Shown one piece after another: positions 28,072-37,210 of a DNA stretch of 64,000 bases. The stretch spans positions 1,770,325 to 1,834,324 of the forward strand of contig NZ_VFOS01000001.1 of the NCBI RefSeq assembly GCF_006716265.1. The letters are read 5' to 3'. The stretch comes from Rarobacter faecitabidus (lineage in GTDB: Bacteria; Actinomycetota; Actinomycetes; Actinomycetales; Cellulomonadaceae). Each line of letters begins with the position of its first letter. Positions within the stretch are counted from its first letter, which is position 1. A program made the translations under genes and the position numbers. The notes beneath the pieces are model-generated. The model saw nothing but the letters and a program-made list of their open reading frames with translations, did not search any database and had not been told where the DNA came from.

Positions 28072-28299
28072 GGTCGTAGCCTTCGTTTCGGGTCGAATCT
28101 GCGCCAAACAGCGAGGTTGCTGTGGCGAGGGTGGTCGGTGCTTGGGCTATTTCCGGTGTACCGGCGTTGCCGAACCGTTCGCGGACTGGCGAGTCGTGGA
28201 TTCTAGACGCGAGTGGGAGCACATCTGGATCGCACGAAGCCGGGCACACGTAGGCCAAGCACAACGACTAACAATCCTAGCGCGTGCCGCGCCGTTTGG

Positions 28300-29226
28300 T
28301 CAAACAGAGGTTTTTTCAGTCCTGGGGAGCCACGCCTCCCGCGCGGTCGAGCATGCCGGGCAACGGTCCGAGAAGGCCTGTCCTGGGACGCAGTCCTCGC
28401 ACGCTAGCCGCTGGGTCGTGCACGCGGCATCCGCGCAGTTCAAGAATCGATCCGTCGTGGCAGCGCACAATTCGCACGCGCCCAGCGAGGTCGAACCAGC
28501 ATCGAACTCCAGGGAGCCTCGTCCATCGAACACGTAGAGCGAACCCTCCCACAGCCCGGTCGAGCCGAACGCCTCGCCGTAGCGAACGATCCCGCCATCG
28601 ATCTGATAGACCTCACCGAATCCGCGGTTCTTCATGAGGACTGACAGGATCTCGCAGCGCACGCCGCCGGTGCAATAGGTGACCACGGCCTTGCCCTTCA
28701 GGTCGTCGTACTTGCCCGATTCGAGTTCCGTGATGAAATCGTGCGTCGTCGCCGCATCGGGAACAATCGCCCCGCGGAACCTCCCGGTCTGCGCCTCGAA
28801 GGCGTTGCGGCCGTCGAAGAATACGACATCTTCGCCTCGAGTTGCCACGAGGTCGTTGACCTCCTGCGGAGCCAGGTGTTTGCCCCCACCGACGACGCCG
28901 TCTGTCGTGACGGAGACCTCGTCCGGGGCCCCGAAGGCAACGAGTTCTGGCCGCTGCTTGACGGACAACCGCGGGAAGTCATCGCCCGTCCCGGCGGACC
29001 ACTTCACGTCGATCTTGCCCAGCCCCGGATACTCCTTGGTCGATTTCACATACCGCTTGAGCGCCTCGACAGTCCCGCCGAGGGTCGCGTTGATTCCCGT
29101 GGGGGCGACGATGATGCGGCCGGTCAGATTCCACCGCTGGGCGAGCTCACGCTGCCACAATTTGACCGCGAACGGATCGGCTATGGGCGTGAAGCCGTAG
29201 AACAGGATGATGCGGTGCGTTGCCAT
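28300..29226 (-). CDS. trhO: tRNA uridine(34) hydroxylase TrhO (rhodanese-like)
   Basis: TrhO (YceA type) hydroxylates U34 of tRNAs using O2. The 308-residue protein has the family order: N-terminal acylphosphatase-like domain ([16 protein letters not shown]), central rhodanese domain with active-site loop [15 protein letters not shown], and a C-terminal Cys-rich part ([31 protein letters not shown]) that may bind zinc. ATG 29226 is chosen; a TAACCT element ends seven bases upstream, suggesting a leaderless message. It is separated from rplM by 228 bases and divergent from the DUF5709 gene. Confidence 0.93.
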   Translation of the reverse strand: MATHRIILFYGFTPIADPFAVKLWQRELAQRWNLTGRIIVAPTGINATLGGTVEALKRYVKSTKEYPGLGKIDVKWSAGTGDDFPRLSVKQRPELVAFGAPDEVSVTTDGVVGGGKHLAPQEVNDLVATRGEDVVFFDGRNAFEAQTGRFRGAIVPDAATTHDFITELESGKYDDLKGKAVVTYCTGGVRCEILSVLMKNRGFGEVYQIDGGIVRYGEAFGSTGLWEGSLYVFDGRGSLEFDAGSTSLGACELCAATTDRFLNCADAACTTQRLACEDCVPGQAFSDRCPACSTAREAWLPRTEKTSV

Positions 29227-29233
29227 GACTACT

Positions 29234-29239
29234 AGGTTA
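29234..29239 (-). promoter_or_regulatory. Candidate -10 of a leaderless trhO promoter
   Basis: TAACCT on the minus strand ends seven bases before the trhO ATG, the same spacing as at tsaD and truA. Confidence 0.4.
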
Positions 29240-29311
29240 CGAGGCGAACTCATCATCGTGACAGTGACCTGCCAGACGGCGCATTCGCGCCGTGAGTGCC
29301 ACGATGGATTC

Positions 29312-29710
29312 ATGAGCAGCAACACGGATAGCACGTTTCCCCTTTCCGATCCCGAGCCCGACGGTGACCAGTTGCCCGTTGAGGACACCCTGACCGGTTC
29401 CCACCTCGCGGACAAACTCGACGAGGGCTACTCGCCGAACGACTTCCCGCGCGCTGGCCTCTACGACGACACTCCAGAACAGGACGCGGATGGTCTGGGT
29501 ATTTCGCGGGAACTGGCCCAGGAGGAGCCGGACGAGTGGGAGACGCCGGACTCAGGCGACGAGGACCGCGCCGGCCGCCTCGTCGACGACCCGGACGCCG
29601 CGGACGGACGCGAGAACGACGTCTTCGCCGTTGACGAAGGCATCGATGGCGGCGGCGCGAGCGCTGAGGAAGCCGCCGTGCACATCGTCTCGGACGAGGA
29701 CCCCGCCTAG
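29312..29710 (+). CDS. DUF5709 family acidic protein
   Basis: This 132-residue, very acidic protein is of unknown function. The family pattern is clear: [33 protein letters not shown] and the C-terminal [18 protein letters not shown] 29312 is chosen over upstream starts because the homologous part begins just after it. The segment from 29207 to 29311 overlaps the trhO start and looks non-coding. It has no signal peptide or membrane segment. The stop lies eight bases from the convergent truA stop. Confidence 0.9.
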   Translation: MSSNTDSTFPLSDPEPDGDQLPVEDTLTGSHLADKLDEGYSPNDFPRAGLYDDTPEQDADGLGISRELAQEEPDEWETPDSGDEDRAGRLVDDPDAADGRENDVFAVDEGIDGGGASAEEAAVHIVSDEDPA

Positions 29711-29718
29711 GTCATTGC

Positions 29719-30600
29719 TCAGTCGAGGACTTCCTCATCTAGTCGCCGCGCCCGGATCGCGTCGGCGCGCGCCGCGAGCTCTGCGTCCGGCGGGTAGGCG
29801 ACGGCCTCCAGGGTGAGGCCGCGGGCCCCCGCGACGGCGCCTGCGCGTGACCGATCGCGCGATGCGAGCACCTCCGCCAGCCAGGAGGTGGGGCGCTTGC
29901 CCTCGCCGATCAGCAGCGAAGAACCGACGAGAGCCCGCACCATGTTGTGGCAGAACGCGTCCGAGGTGATCTCCCCGACTACGAGCCCGGCGTCGGGCCC
30001 TTCGGTAGGCCTCGTCCAGGAGAACGACTGCAGTTCGCGGATGGTCGTCGCGCCTTCGCGGGGGCGGCAGAACGCGGCGAAGTCACGCAGGCCGATGAGC
30101 GCGGCGGTGGCCTCGTCCATCGCCCCAACGTCGAGCGGGCGCCCCCGCCAAAGGGTCCACGGGGCGCGTAGCGGATCGCGCAGCGCCGCGGCATCCGCGA
30201 TGCGGTAGCGGTAGGTGCGGCTGAGCGCGGAGAAGCGCGCATCGAATCCAGGGGGCGCGATCCGCGCCGAGGTCACCACCAGATCGTCGTCCAGCACACC
30301 GGACAGCCGCTCGACCAGGGCATCCTGCTCGGAACGGGCGCTTCGCCCCGGCAGCCGCGACCACGCGTCGGCGTCGATGTCGACGTGCGCCACCTGCCCG
30401 CGGGCGTGAACGCCCGCGTCGGTGCGGCCCGCCACGGTCAGTGTGACGGGCGCCATCCCCCGCGCAGCGCGGCGCAGGATGCGCTCGAGTCCTTCGCTCA
30501 GGTGGCCCTCGACGGTTCGCAGCCCGGGCTGGCGCGCCCAGCCCGCGAATCCGGTTCCCAGGTAGGCGATGTCGAGGCGCACTCGCAGGTCGTCACTCAC
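29719..30600 (-). CDS. truA: tRNA pseudouridine(38-40) synthase TruA
   Basis: TruA isomerises uridines 38-40 in the anticodon arm. The catalytic Asp lies in VAGRTDAGVHARGQVAH near residue 60, with YRYRI, FxAFCRP-like DFAAFCRPREG and the C-terminal ITSDAFCHNMVRALVG motif. I use GTG 30600 (293 residues; TAGGCT seven bases upstream). GTG 30621 would add seven residues. It is divergent from the ROK-like kinase gene over 38 bases. Confidence 0.95.
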   Translation of the reverse strand: MSDDLRVRLDIAYLGTGFAGWARQPGLRTVEGHLSEGLERILRRAARGMAPVTLTVAGRTDAGVHARGQVAHVDIDADAWSRLPGRSARSEQDALVERLSGVLDDDLVVTSARIAPPGFDARFSALSRTYRYRIADAAALRDPLRAPWTLWRGRPLDVGAMDEATAALIGLRDFAAFCRPREGATTIRELQSFSWTRPTEGPDAGLVVGEITSDAFCHNMVRALVGSSLLIGEGKRPTSWLAEVLASRDRSRAGAVAGARGLTLEAVAYPPDAELAARADAIRARRLDEEVLD

Positions 30601-30607
30601 CCGATCC

Positions 30608-30632
30608 AGCCTAATCGGCACCGACGTAGTGT
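30608..30632. promoter_or_regulatory. Back-to-back -10 elements between truA and the ROK-like kinase
   Basis: On the minus strand TAGGCT (30608-30613) ends seven bases before truA GTG 30600. On the plus strand TAGTGT (30627-30632) ends six bases before ATG 30639. Both fit leaderless transcription in only 38 bases between start codons. Confidence 0.45.
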
Positions 30633-30638
30633 TGAACC

Positions 30639-31415
30639 ATGGTCACATCCGAATCGCTCACCCTCTCGGTCGACTGCGGTGGCGGCGGCATCAAGGCGGG
30701 GGTGCTCGATGCGCGTGGGACCGCGCACGCCGCGCCCGTTCGCGTGCCAACCCCCTACCCCCTTGAGCCGCAACTTCTGGTGGACACGATCGCGAGCCTG
30801 GCAGACGCGCTGCCTCATGCGCACCGCGCGACCATCGGACTGCCGGGCATGATCCGCAATGGCGTGGTGATACACACGCCGCACTACATCACGCGCTCGG
30901 GCCCGCGCTCCAGGGTGGACGAGGACCTCCGCGCGCTGTGGTCGGGCTTCGACATGGCCGCGGCCCTGCGTGCCCGCCTGCGGATGCCCGTGATGGTGCT
31001 GAACGACGCGGAGGTGCACGCTGCGGGAGTGATAGCAGGGGCCGGCCTGGAACTGGTACTCACCTTCGGCACGGGCCTCGGCTCCGCGCACTTCCATGGC
31101 GGGCACCTGGCGCCGCATCTGGAACTTTCGCGTGCGCCGGTGACGCGACAAAACATCTACGACGAGTACATCGGCGAGATCGAACGGCGCCGACTCGGCG
31201 ATGCGCTGTGGTCGCGCCGCGTCCTGCGCGTCGTAGAAGGCCTGCGCCCCGTGTTCCTGTGGGATCGCCTCTATCTCGGCGGGGGCAACTCGCGCAACAT
31301 CACCCGGGTGGTGCTCGACCGGCTGGGGGAAGACATAGTCATCGTGCCGAATTCGGCCGCGCTGGTTGGCGGGGCGCGCGCCTGGTCGTTGCCCTTGGCC
31401 GGCGACTTCGCTTAG
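30639..31415 (+). CDS. Divergent ROK-family kinase resembling polyphosphate glucokinase
   Basis: The 258-residue protein has the ASKHA sugar-kinase layout and is closest in pattern to polyphosphate glucokinases, which phosphorylate glucose with polyP or ATP. It shows LSVDCGGGGIKAGVLD (phosphate-1 loop), IGLPGMIRNGVV, VLNDAEVHAAG with the likely catalytic Asp, LTFGTGLGSA and YLGGGNSRNI. Two things differ: the first loop has GGGG rather than GGSG, and the usual ELGHLE segment after the phosphate-2 loop reads HLELSRAP, lacking the His. Substrate is therefore uncertain. It is monocistronic, divergent from truA. Confidence 0.75.
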   Translation: MVTSESLTLSVDCGGGGIKAGVLDARGTAHAAPVRVPTPYPLEPQLLVDTIASLADALPHAHRATIGLPGMIRNGVVIHTPHYITRSGPRSRVDEDLRALWSGFDMAAALRARLRMPVMVLNDAEVHAAGVIAGAGLELVLTFGTGLGSAHFHGGHLAPHLELSRAPVTRQNIYDEYIGEIERRRLGDALWSRRVLRVVEGLRPVFLWDRLYLGGGNSRNITRVVLDRLGEDIVIVPNSAALVGGARAWSLPLAGDFA

Positions 31416-31428
31416 TCCTCCTCATCGC

Positions 31429-31489
31429 CTGCGGTCATTTCATTTGCGTGCGGGCATGCAACCCGCGCACGCGAATGAGGCACCCGCAG
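31429..31489. terminator. Bidirectional terminator between convergent genes
   Basis: A long imperfect stem: outer arms 31429-31434/31484-31489 and inner arms 31441-31454/31462-31477 with a small bulge. It lies between the stops of the ROK-like kinase and the DUF6541 gene. Confidence 0.7.
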
Positions 31490-31508
31490 ACGATCACAAG
31501 TGGGGGCG

Positions 31509-33803
31509 TCAGTCGCAGGCGGTGAGCCGGTACAGGGTGACCGAACCTCGCGTGGCGATCGCTTCGAACGCGCCGGGAGCAGCCACATCGACGTCGGCGA
31601 AGCCCGCGGTGGCCTGATCGTGGCGCGAGCCCCCAGGCAGGAGATCCTCATCCAGGTAGGCGTAGCGTACGCCCAGATCGGCGATCGCCGTGCACACTGC
31701 CGGGTCGGTGGCGAGCCGGGAGAAGTGCTGGGCCAGCACCCGCTGGTCCTCACCCAGCCCGTCGAGGGACGTGCGCTGAAAGACGGCCGCTACTCCCCCG
31801 AAGCTGGTCAGGAGCACGCCACCGGAGGCGGGATCGGCGATGACCACGGCACCCGCGGGGATCAGGTCCGCGATGTCGCGAAGCATCAGGCGATCGTCGG
31901 TGTCCACGATCAGGGCGCCGCGAGCCGCGAGCGCTACCGGGCCGTAGACGCCCGCCGATCGCCTCGCCATACCCGGAACCAGGCAGGCCGCCATGACCAC
32001 GAGGGCAGCCAGCGTGAGAGCGCCTGCCAGACGCGCGACATTCACCTCACGGGCGGCGGGCACTGCCGCCGCATCGGCCGCGAGCGGCGAGCCGGGCGTG
32101 GCCGCATCTGCGGTCCCGGCTCCACCTTCCGCGAAACCGGGCGAGACGGCGCCGGCTCCACCGTTGGCCCCATCCTCCCCGCCCCCCGCGTAACCGGGCG
32201 AGTCGCGGCCAGCCCCAACACCACCACCGCCATGCTGAACTCGAGTGGCGAGCCAGTTAGCCGCCGCCCAGATGCCGACGGCGGCGAGCAACAGCGCGGT
32301 GATCGGATATAGCGCCTCCAGGCGGAATACATGCTTGTACCAGAATCCGGTCACGCCGCGCAGGGCGTTCTCCGGACCCCCGGCTAGCGCGGCGAGGACG
32401 ATCGTCAGGCACCACGCGGCGACGATGTAGCGTGCCTGCCGCTTACGCAGCAGCACCACGGCGCCCCAGATGACCGCGGCCGAGACGATCACGTTTGCGG
32501 GCACCGGCCAAAGTGCCATATCCGCAAGCAGGCGACCCACGGTGAACGGGTAGGAACGCGTCGCGATCGTCTGGTGGTATCCCATGACGCCGGCGAGGAT
32601 GTTCCAGAGCGGGGTGAACCGGACTAGGCCCCCCAGCATCGCGATCAGAACGACGAGGACGAGCCACGGACGTGTCCGCCGCATTGCCGCCTCCCACGGC
32701 CCGGCGGTTCGTGCCGTCCGCGGGTCGGCATCCTGTCCTGGGATGCCCAGCCCGCTGACCGTCCGCCATGCGCTGATCGTTAGGGCGGGAAGGGCGAGCG
32801 CGAGCCACGAGAAGGCCGTGTTCGGGTGGGCCGCAACCGCGCCGGCCACCGCAATACCGAGTACGGTCCAGTTCGCGAGCCGCCGCGGATCGCGTAGCCA
32901 AACCACCGTTGCACCGAGCGCCACTGGCAGCAGTGCCGTCCCCAATGCGTTCGGCCACTGTGCACTCAGCACGGATTGCGTGAACGGGAAGAAGGACAGC
33001 GCGCCGCTCAGCGCCACGACGATGGGCATCAGTTCCGGGCGGGCCGGGAATACGCACCGCGTCAGGTACGCCATCGAGACCGGCCAGATCACGAGCATGA
33101 CGGCGAGCATCGCACCGTTCGCGGCCAGCCCGACCTGGGACTGCGGCATCAGTGCAGCAATCGCATGCCAGGTCGTCGGGTAGAAGGAATCGGCCCCGGT
33201 GTGTGACACAACCGCGTCGATGCCCCCGAACATGGAGGCATTGCCCGTCAATCGGATCTCGGCTATCGCGTTCAGGTGGACGAACGCGTCGCGCACCTGC
33301 AGCGGCGCGCCGCCGTCGGGCATGCCCAGCACGGTTGCGGCCAGTACGAGCGCGCCGGCTATGGCAGCACCCGCCAGTGCGAGGCGTGTTTGGATCGCGT
33401 TCAGGGGGCGTCCCGGCCCCTTCGCCATGCGCGCAGCAGAGCGCTCCTTCGCCAAGCGCCCGGCGGAGCGCTCGTTCGCCAAGCGCGAGTCGGAGCGCTC
33501 GTTCGCCGTTCGCGCGGCAGAGCGCTCCTTCGCCATGCGGTGGCGGCCGGCGAACCCGACGATGCCCGCGACGGCCAGCGCAACCAGCCACACCACTAGC
33601 GCGCCGGACGCCTGCCAGCCCAGGCCGACGCGGCCAAACAGCAGCGTGGCACACGCCGCGACGCCCGCCGTCAGTCCCGGCGCGAGTGCCCACGCGGCCA
33701 GTCCGCGGACCCCCGCGACCCGCAGTACAGACCAGCCGGGGACCAGCCACACCGCGGTCGCCAAGGCGATCGCAGCGGGCAGCGAATCTATGAGCACGCG
33801 CAC
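31509..33803 (-). CDS. DUF6541 family polytopic membrane protein
   Basis: This 764-residue protein has roughly a dozen or more hydrophobic segments spread over its whole length, e.g. the first (SLPAAIALATAVWLVPGWSV) and LLLAAVGIWAAANWLA. It matches the actinobacterial DUF6541 family, seen near cell-envelope glycosyltransferase genes; its activity is not known. GTG 33803 is preferred: an AGGGAGG site ends five bases upstream. Two features are odd: a ninefold-residue charged repeat after the third or fourth membrane segment, and a Gly/Ala-rich insert near residue 590. It follows the rplQ terminator and is transcribed separately. Confidence 0.85.
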   Translation of the reverse strand: MRVLIDSLPAAIALATAVWLVPGWSVLRVAGVRGLAAWALAPGLTAGVAACATLLFGRVGLGWQASGALVVWLVALAVAGIVGFAGRHRMAKERSAARTANERSDSRLANERSAGRLAKERSAARMAKGPGRPLNAIQTRLALAGAAIAGALVLAATVLGMPDGGAPLQVRDAFVHLNAIAEIRLTGNASMFGGIDAVVSHTGADSFYPTTWHAIAALMPQSQVGLAANGAMLAVMLVIWPVSMAYLTRCVFPARPELMPIVVALSGALSFFPFTQSVLSAQWPNALGTALLPVALGATVVWLRDPRRLANWTVLGIAVAGAVAAHPNTAFSWLALALPALTISAWRTVSGLGIPGQDADPRTARTAGPWEAAMRRTRPWLVLVVLIAMLGGLVRFTPLWNILAGVMGYHQTIATRSYPFTVGRLLADMALWPVPANVIVSAAVIWGAVVLLRKRQARYIVAAWCLTIVLAALAGGPENALRGVTGFWYKHVFRLEALYPITALLLAAVGIWAAANWLATRVQHGGGGVGAGRDSPGYAGGGEDGANGGAGAVSPGFAEGGAGTADAATPGSPLAADAAAVPAAREVNVARLAGALTLAALVVMAACLVPGMARRSAGVYGPVALAARGALIVDTDDRLMLRDIADLIPAGAVVIADPASGGVLLTSFGGVAAVFQRTSLDGLGEDQRVLAQHFSRLATDPAVCTAIADLGVRYAYLDEDLLPGGSRHDQATAGFADVDVAAPGAFEAIATRGSVTLYRLTACD
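33421..33540 (-). repeat. 27-bp minisatellite inside the DUF6541 gene
   Basis: Four tandem copies of a 27-base unit (33421-33447, 33448-33474, 33475-33501, 33502-33528) and a partial fifth encode a nine-residue unit of the form ERSAARxAK/N. The repeat forms a charged loop between membrane segments and is likely to change copy number by slippage. Confidence 0.92.
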
Positions 33804-33860
33804 GACGACCTCCCTAGGTGACTCGGCTCCGGCGCGACGGGTTCGCGAGGACTGGCTGAA

Positions 33861-33905
33861 AGACGAAGATGGTCCAGGGCACAAGGCCCTGGACCATCTT
33901 CGTCT
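33861..33905 (-). terminator. Terminator of the infA-rplQ (alpha) operon
   Basis: A perfect 20-bp stem (33861-33880 with 33886-33905) and five-base loop lies 35 bases after the rplQ stop. On the minus strand it is followed by TTTCAG. It is among the strongest hairpins in the window. Confidence 0.88.
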
Positions 33906-33940
33906 GCAATAGCGCTAGCGACCAATCGGCCGCGGGCGGA

Positions 33941-34567
33941 TCACTTGGCGTCCGACTCCTCGGCCGTCTCGTCGTCAGCGCCCTCTGCGGGAGCCTCGGC
34001 CGATTCGATCTTCGCCTCGTCGTCGCCGGGGTTCTCCGCGCCCTCGGCCGGAGCCTCGGCAGTGGGGGTCTTACCCTCGGTCTGCTCGGCGGCCTCGTCC
34101 TTGGCGGCCTTCTCCTTGGCTCCGCGCTTGGCGGCACCCTCGGCCTCGCGAACCACGGCCTTCTTGGGGCTCAGCGGCTCGGTCACCAACTCGATCACGG
34201 CGAGGGGCGCGTTGTCGCCCTTGCGGTTGCCGATCTTGGTGATACGCGTGTAGCCACCGTTGCGCTCCGCGAACTGCGGGGCGATCTCGGTGAAGAGGCG
34301 GTGGACGATCGTGTAGGCGTCGCCCTCTCCGTCCCAGCGGCGCGGCGTCTTGTTGCGGATGACCGCGGACACCTGACGGCGGGCGTGCAGGTCGCCGCGC
34401 TTGGCCTTCGTGATGAGGCGCTCAGCCAGCGGCTGCAGGCGCTTCGCACGCGTCACCGTGGTGGTGATGCGGCCGTGCTCGAACAGGTTCGAGGCCAGGT
34501 TGGCGAGGATGGCACGCTCGTGTGCGCTGCCGCCGCCCAGGCGGGGTCCCTTGGTTGGGGTAGGCAT
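33941..34567 (-). CDS. rplQ: 50S ribosomal protein L17 with long acidic tail
   Basis: L17 lies near the peptide exit tunnel. The conserved domain is residues 1-120 ([21 protein letters not shown] ... [24 protein letters not shown]). Residues 125-208 form an Ala/Glu-rich low-complexity tail containing [15 protein letters not shown] and [11 protein letters not shown], much longer than in most bacteria (about 120-130 residues total is usual). ATG 34567. It is the last gene of the alpha operon, 60 bases after rpoA. Confidence 0.97.
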   Translation of the reverse strand: MPTPTKGPRLGGGSAHERAILANLASNLFEHGRITTTVTRAKRLQPLAERLITKAKRGDLHARRQVSAVIRNKTPRRWDGEGDAYTIVHRLFTEIAPQFAERNGGYTRITKIGNRKGDNAPLAVIELVTEPLSPKKAVVREAEGAAKRGAKEKAAKDEAAEQTEGKTPTAEAPAEGAENPGDDEAKIESAEAPAEGADDETAEESDAK

Positions 34568-34627
34568 TGTTGGTTACTCCTTGGATGGCCGGCCTCGTCC
34601 TCACGCGGACGAGGACCGAAGGGAAAG

Positions 34628-35641
34628 TCAGTTGTACTCGACGTCTTCGAGGTCGTCGCCGGCCTCGTCCTCGTAGTCCTCGTCGGCAACGGGGGTGAAG
34701 TCGAGCGGCGAGTCCTTGAGACCGAGTCCCAGGCCGTGCAGCTTCTTCTTGACCTCGTCGATCGACTTCGCACCGAAGTTGCGGATGTCGAGCAGATCCG
34801 CCTCGCTGCGCGCAACGAGTTCACCCACGGTGTGGATGCCCTCACGCTTGAGGCAGTTGTACGAACGAATCGTCAGGTCGAGTTCCTCGATCGGCAGCGC
34901 CAGGTCCGCCGCGAGTTCCGCATCCGTCGGCGACGGGCCGATCTCGATGCCCTCGGCCTCGACGTTCAGCTCGCGGGCCAGGCCGAAGAGCTCCACCAGT
35001 GTCTTGCCCGCGGAGGCCAGAGCGTCGGCCGGCGTGATCGCCGGCTTCGTCTCGACGTCGACGACGAGCTTGTCGAAGTCGGTACGCTGCTCGACACGAG
35101 TCGCCTCGACGGCGTAGCTGACCTTGAGAACCGGCGAGTAGATCGAGTCAACCGGGATACGGCTGAGCTCCGCGTCGGGCAGCTTGTTCTGCTGGGCGGA
35201 CACGTAGCCGCGGCCGCGCTCGACCGTCAGCTCGATCTCGATCTTGCCCTTCTCGTTCAGGGTAGCGAGGTGCAGATCCGGGTTGTGGATCTCGACACCC
35301 GACGGGGGCAGGATGTCTGCTGCGGTCACGATTCCCGGTCCCGGCTTGCGCAGGTACATCACGACGGGCTCGTCGTTGTCCGAGGACACGACGAGCTTCT
35401 TGATGTTGAGGATCAGCTCGGTGACGTCTTCCTTGACACCCGGAATCGTCTCGAACTCGTGCTGGACCGAGTCCAGACGGATGGACGTGACGGCAGCTCC
35501 CGGAATGGAAGACAGCAGGGTACGACGCAGGGAGTTACCGATCGTGTAACCAAAACCCGGCTCGAGCGGCTCGATGGTGAAGCGCGAACGCGTCTCCGAG
35601 AGCTTCTCTTCGGTCAGGGTTGGGCGCTGTGCGATAAGCAC
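34628..35641 (-). CDS. rpoA: RNA polymerase alpha subunit
   Basis: RpoA nucleates core polymerase assembly (N-terminal domain, about residues 1-230) and binds UP elements and activators (C-terminal domain, about 250-320). Visible motifs are [22 protein letters not shown] and the CTD helix-hairpin [37 protein letters not shown]. Length 337. The start is GTG 35641 with AAGGA about ten bases upstream. The 128-base gap from rpsK carries a hairpin. No rpsD is found between rpsK and rpoA. Confidence 0.98.
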   Translation of the reverse strand: MLIAQRPTLTEEKLSETRSRFTIEPLEPGFGYTIGNSLRRTLLSSIPGAAVTSIRLDSVQHEFETIPGVKEDVTELILNIKKLVVSSDNDEPVVMYLRKPGPGIVTAADILPPSGVEIHNPDLHLATLNEKGKIEIELTVERGRGYVSAQQNKLPDAELSRIPVDSIYSPVLKVSYAVEATRVEQRTDFDKLVVDVETKPAITPADALASAGKTLVELFGLARELNVEAEGIEIGPSPTDAELAADLALPIEELDLTIRSYNCLKREGIHTVGELVARSEADLLDIRNFGAKSIDEVKKKLHGLGLGLKDSPLDFTPVADEDYEDEAGDDLEDVEYN

Positions 35642-35728
35642 TGGTGGTGTTCCTTTCGCTTGAAGCGACCGCTATATGACGCTTCGCGGACTGGCGGACT
35701 CGCGGCCGACTGCCGATTGTCCGGGATG

Positions 35729-35758
35729 GCGGTGGCACGGCGAGAGCCGCGCCACCGC
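35729..35758 (-). other. Hairpin between rpsK and rpoA
   Basis: An 8-bp stem (35729-35736 with 35751-35758), one A-C mismatch, an inner 4-bp stem and a GAGA-type loop lie just after the rpsK stop. It may be an mRNA stabiliser or partial attenuator inside the operon. Confidence 0.55.
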
Positions 35759-35769
35759 TTGAGGAAAGA

Positions 35770-36171
35770 TCAGACGCGGCGACGCTTCGGCGGGCGGCAG
35801 CCGTTGTGAGCCTGCGGGGTGACATCCTGGATGGTGCCGACCTCGAGGCCCGCTGCGGTCAGCGAGCGGATCGCGGTCTCGCGACCGGAACCGGGGCCCT
35901 TGACGAACACGTCGACCTTCTTCACGCCGTGCTCCTGCGCGCGGCGGGCAGCGGCCTCAGCCGCGAGCTGAGCGGCGAACGGGGTCGACTTACGCGAACC
36001 CTTGAAGCCGACCTGGCCGGACGACGCCCAGGCGATAACCGCGCCGGACGGGTCAGTGATCGACACGATCGTGTTGTTGAAGGTGCTCTTAATGTGGGCT
36101 TGCCCGAGCGGTACGTTCTTCTTGTCCCTGCGACGGGGCTTGCGGACTGCGCCGCGAGTCTTGGGAGGCAT
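35770..36171 (-). CDS. rpsK: 30S ribosomal protein S11
   Basis: S11 sits on the platform of the small subunit beside the 16S 3' end. The 133-residue protein shows [43 protein letters not shown] and the C-terminal [13 protein letters not shown], all family-typical. ATG 36171. It is the third gene after rpmJ and rpsM. Confidence 0.98.
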   Translation of the reverse strand: MPPKTRGAVRKPRRRDKKNVPLGQAHIKSTFNNTIVSITDPSGAVIAWASSGQVGFKGSRKSTPFAAQLAAEAAARRAQEHGVKKVDVFVKGPGSGRETAIRSLTAAGLEVGTIQDVTPQAHNGCRPPKRRRV

Positions 36172-36248
36172 GTGGTGGTCCTACTCCTAAAGTTGAGATC
36201 GTCGAACCGGTGCGCGCTTAGGCGGCTAGCACCGGATTGCTGAATGAA

Positions 36249-36623
36249 TCAGCGGGCCTTCTTCTTGCCCGCAACGGTGCGCTTCGGGCCCTTACGGGTG
36301 CGCGCGTTGGTCTTGGTGCGCTGTCCACGCACGGGTAGACCGCGGCGGTGACGAAGGCCTTCGTAGCAGCCGATCTCAACCTTGCGGCGGATGTCTGCAG
36401 CGACCTCGCGGCGGAGGTCACCTTCAAGCTTGTAGTTGCCCTCGAGGTAATCACGCAGGGTGACGAGGTCGGTGTCGGTCAGATCCTTCACGCGGACGTC
36501 GGGGCTGATGCCCGTCGCGGCGAGGGTCTGCTGAGCGCGCGTGCGCCCAACACCGAAGATGTACGTGAGTGCGACCTCGACGCGCTTGTCGCGCGGGAGA
36601 TCAACTCCGATAAGACGTGCCAT
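36249..36623 (-). CDS. rpsM: 30S ribosomal protein S13
   Basis: S13 forms the head bridge to the large subunit and contacts P-site tRNA. The 124-residue protein starts [19 protein letters not shown] and shows [23 protein letters not shown] at the C-terminus. ATG 36623. The gap of 165 bases from rpmJ holds short inverted repeats but no gene. Confidence 0.98.
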   Translation of the reverse strand: MARLIGVDLPRDKRVEVALTYIFGVGRTRAQQTLAATGISPDVRVKDLTDTDLVTLRDYLEGNYKLEGDLRREVAADIRRKVEIGCYEGLRHRRGLPVRGQRTKTNARTRKGPKRTVAGKKKAR

Positions 36624-36788
36624 GAGCAGGTGGTTTCCTTAACTACCCTTCCGGAGGTCTTCCACATCGCCTCTCGCGGATTTGCGAGCCCCGGCCTCCG
36701 GACCGGGGGTAGCGCATCGAGCCCTTTCGCGGGCTGACGCTGGCGGTGCGTTGTACTTCGGTGAACCTAGATCACCTACAGCCGGGAA

Positions 36789-36902
36789 CTAGCCCTGGCG
36801 CTGCTTGTGACGAGGGTTCTCGCAGATGACCATGACGTTGCCGTGCCGGCGGATGACGCGGCACTTGTCACAGATCTTCTTGACGCTGGGGTTAACCTTC
36901 AT
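36789..36902 (-). CDS. rpmJ: 50S ribosomal protein L36 (zinc type)
   Basis: This 37-residue protein begins [20 protein letters not shown] and has the C-X2-C ... C ... H zinc ribbon of the C+ form. The ATG at 36902 gives the canonical start; the longer open frame upstream is a shadow. It lies between infA and rpsM, the standard position. Confidence 0.97.
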   Translation of the reverse strand: MKVNPSVKKICDKCRVIRRHGNVMVICENPRHKQRQG

Positions 36903-36988
36903 CGTGATTCCTTGTACCGGCGCAGCACGAGACGTGCCTGCCGGCGTCGTAGTTTCCCTGGAATCCCTGGCCGTCGGCCGGGGAGGTC

Positions 36989-37210
36989 CTACTTGTAGCG
37001 GTAGACGATTCGTCCACGCGTGAGGTCGTAGGGGCTGAGCTCCACGACGACCCTGTCCTCCGGGAGGATGCGAATGTAGTGCTGCCGCATCTTTCCGGAG
37101 ATGTGTGCGAGAACCTTGTGCCCGTTGGCGAGCTCTACGCGAAACATTGCGTTCGGCAATGCCTCGACGACCGAGCCCTCGACCTCGATTGCACCGTCCT
37201 TTTTCGCCAT
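36989..37210 (-). CDS. infA: Translation initiation factor IF-1
   Basis: IF-1 is a single OB-fold that occupies the ribosomal A site during initiation. The 73 residues run [20 protein letters not shown] to [19 protein letters not shown] 37210 with GGAGG close upstream. It opens the infA-rpmJ-rpsM-rpsK-rpoA-rplQ unit. Confidence 0.98.
   Translation of the reverse strand: MAKKDGAIEVEGSVVEALPNAMFRVELANGHKVLAHISGKMRQHYIRILPEDRVVVELSPYDLTRGRIVYRYK

Noticed and set aside
33869..35809. 646-codon plus-strand open frame opposite rplQ-rpoA
   Set aside because: It spans two certain minus-strand genes and their terminator, with no recognisable domain.
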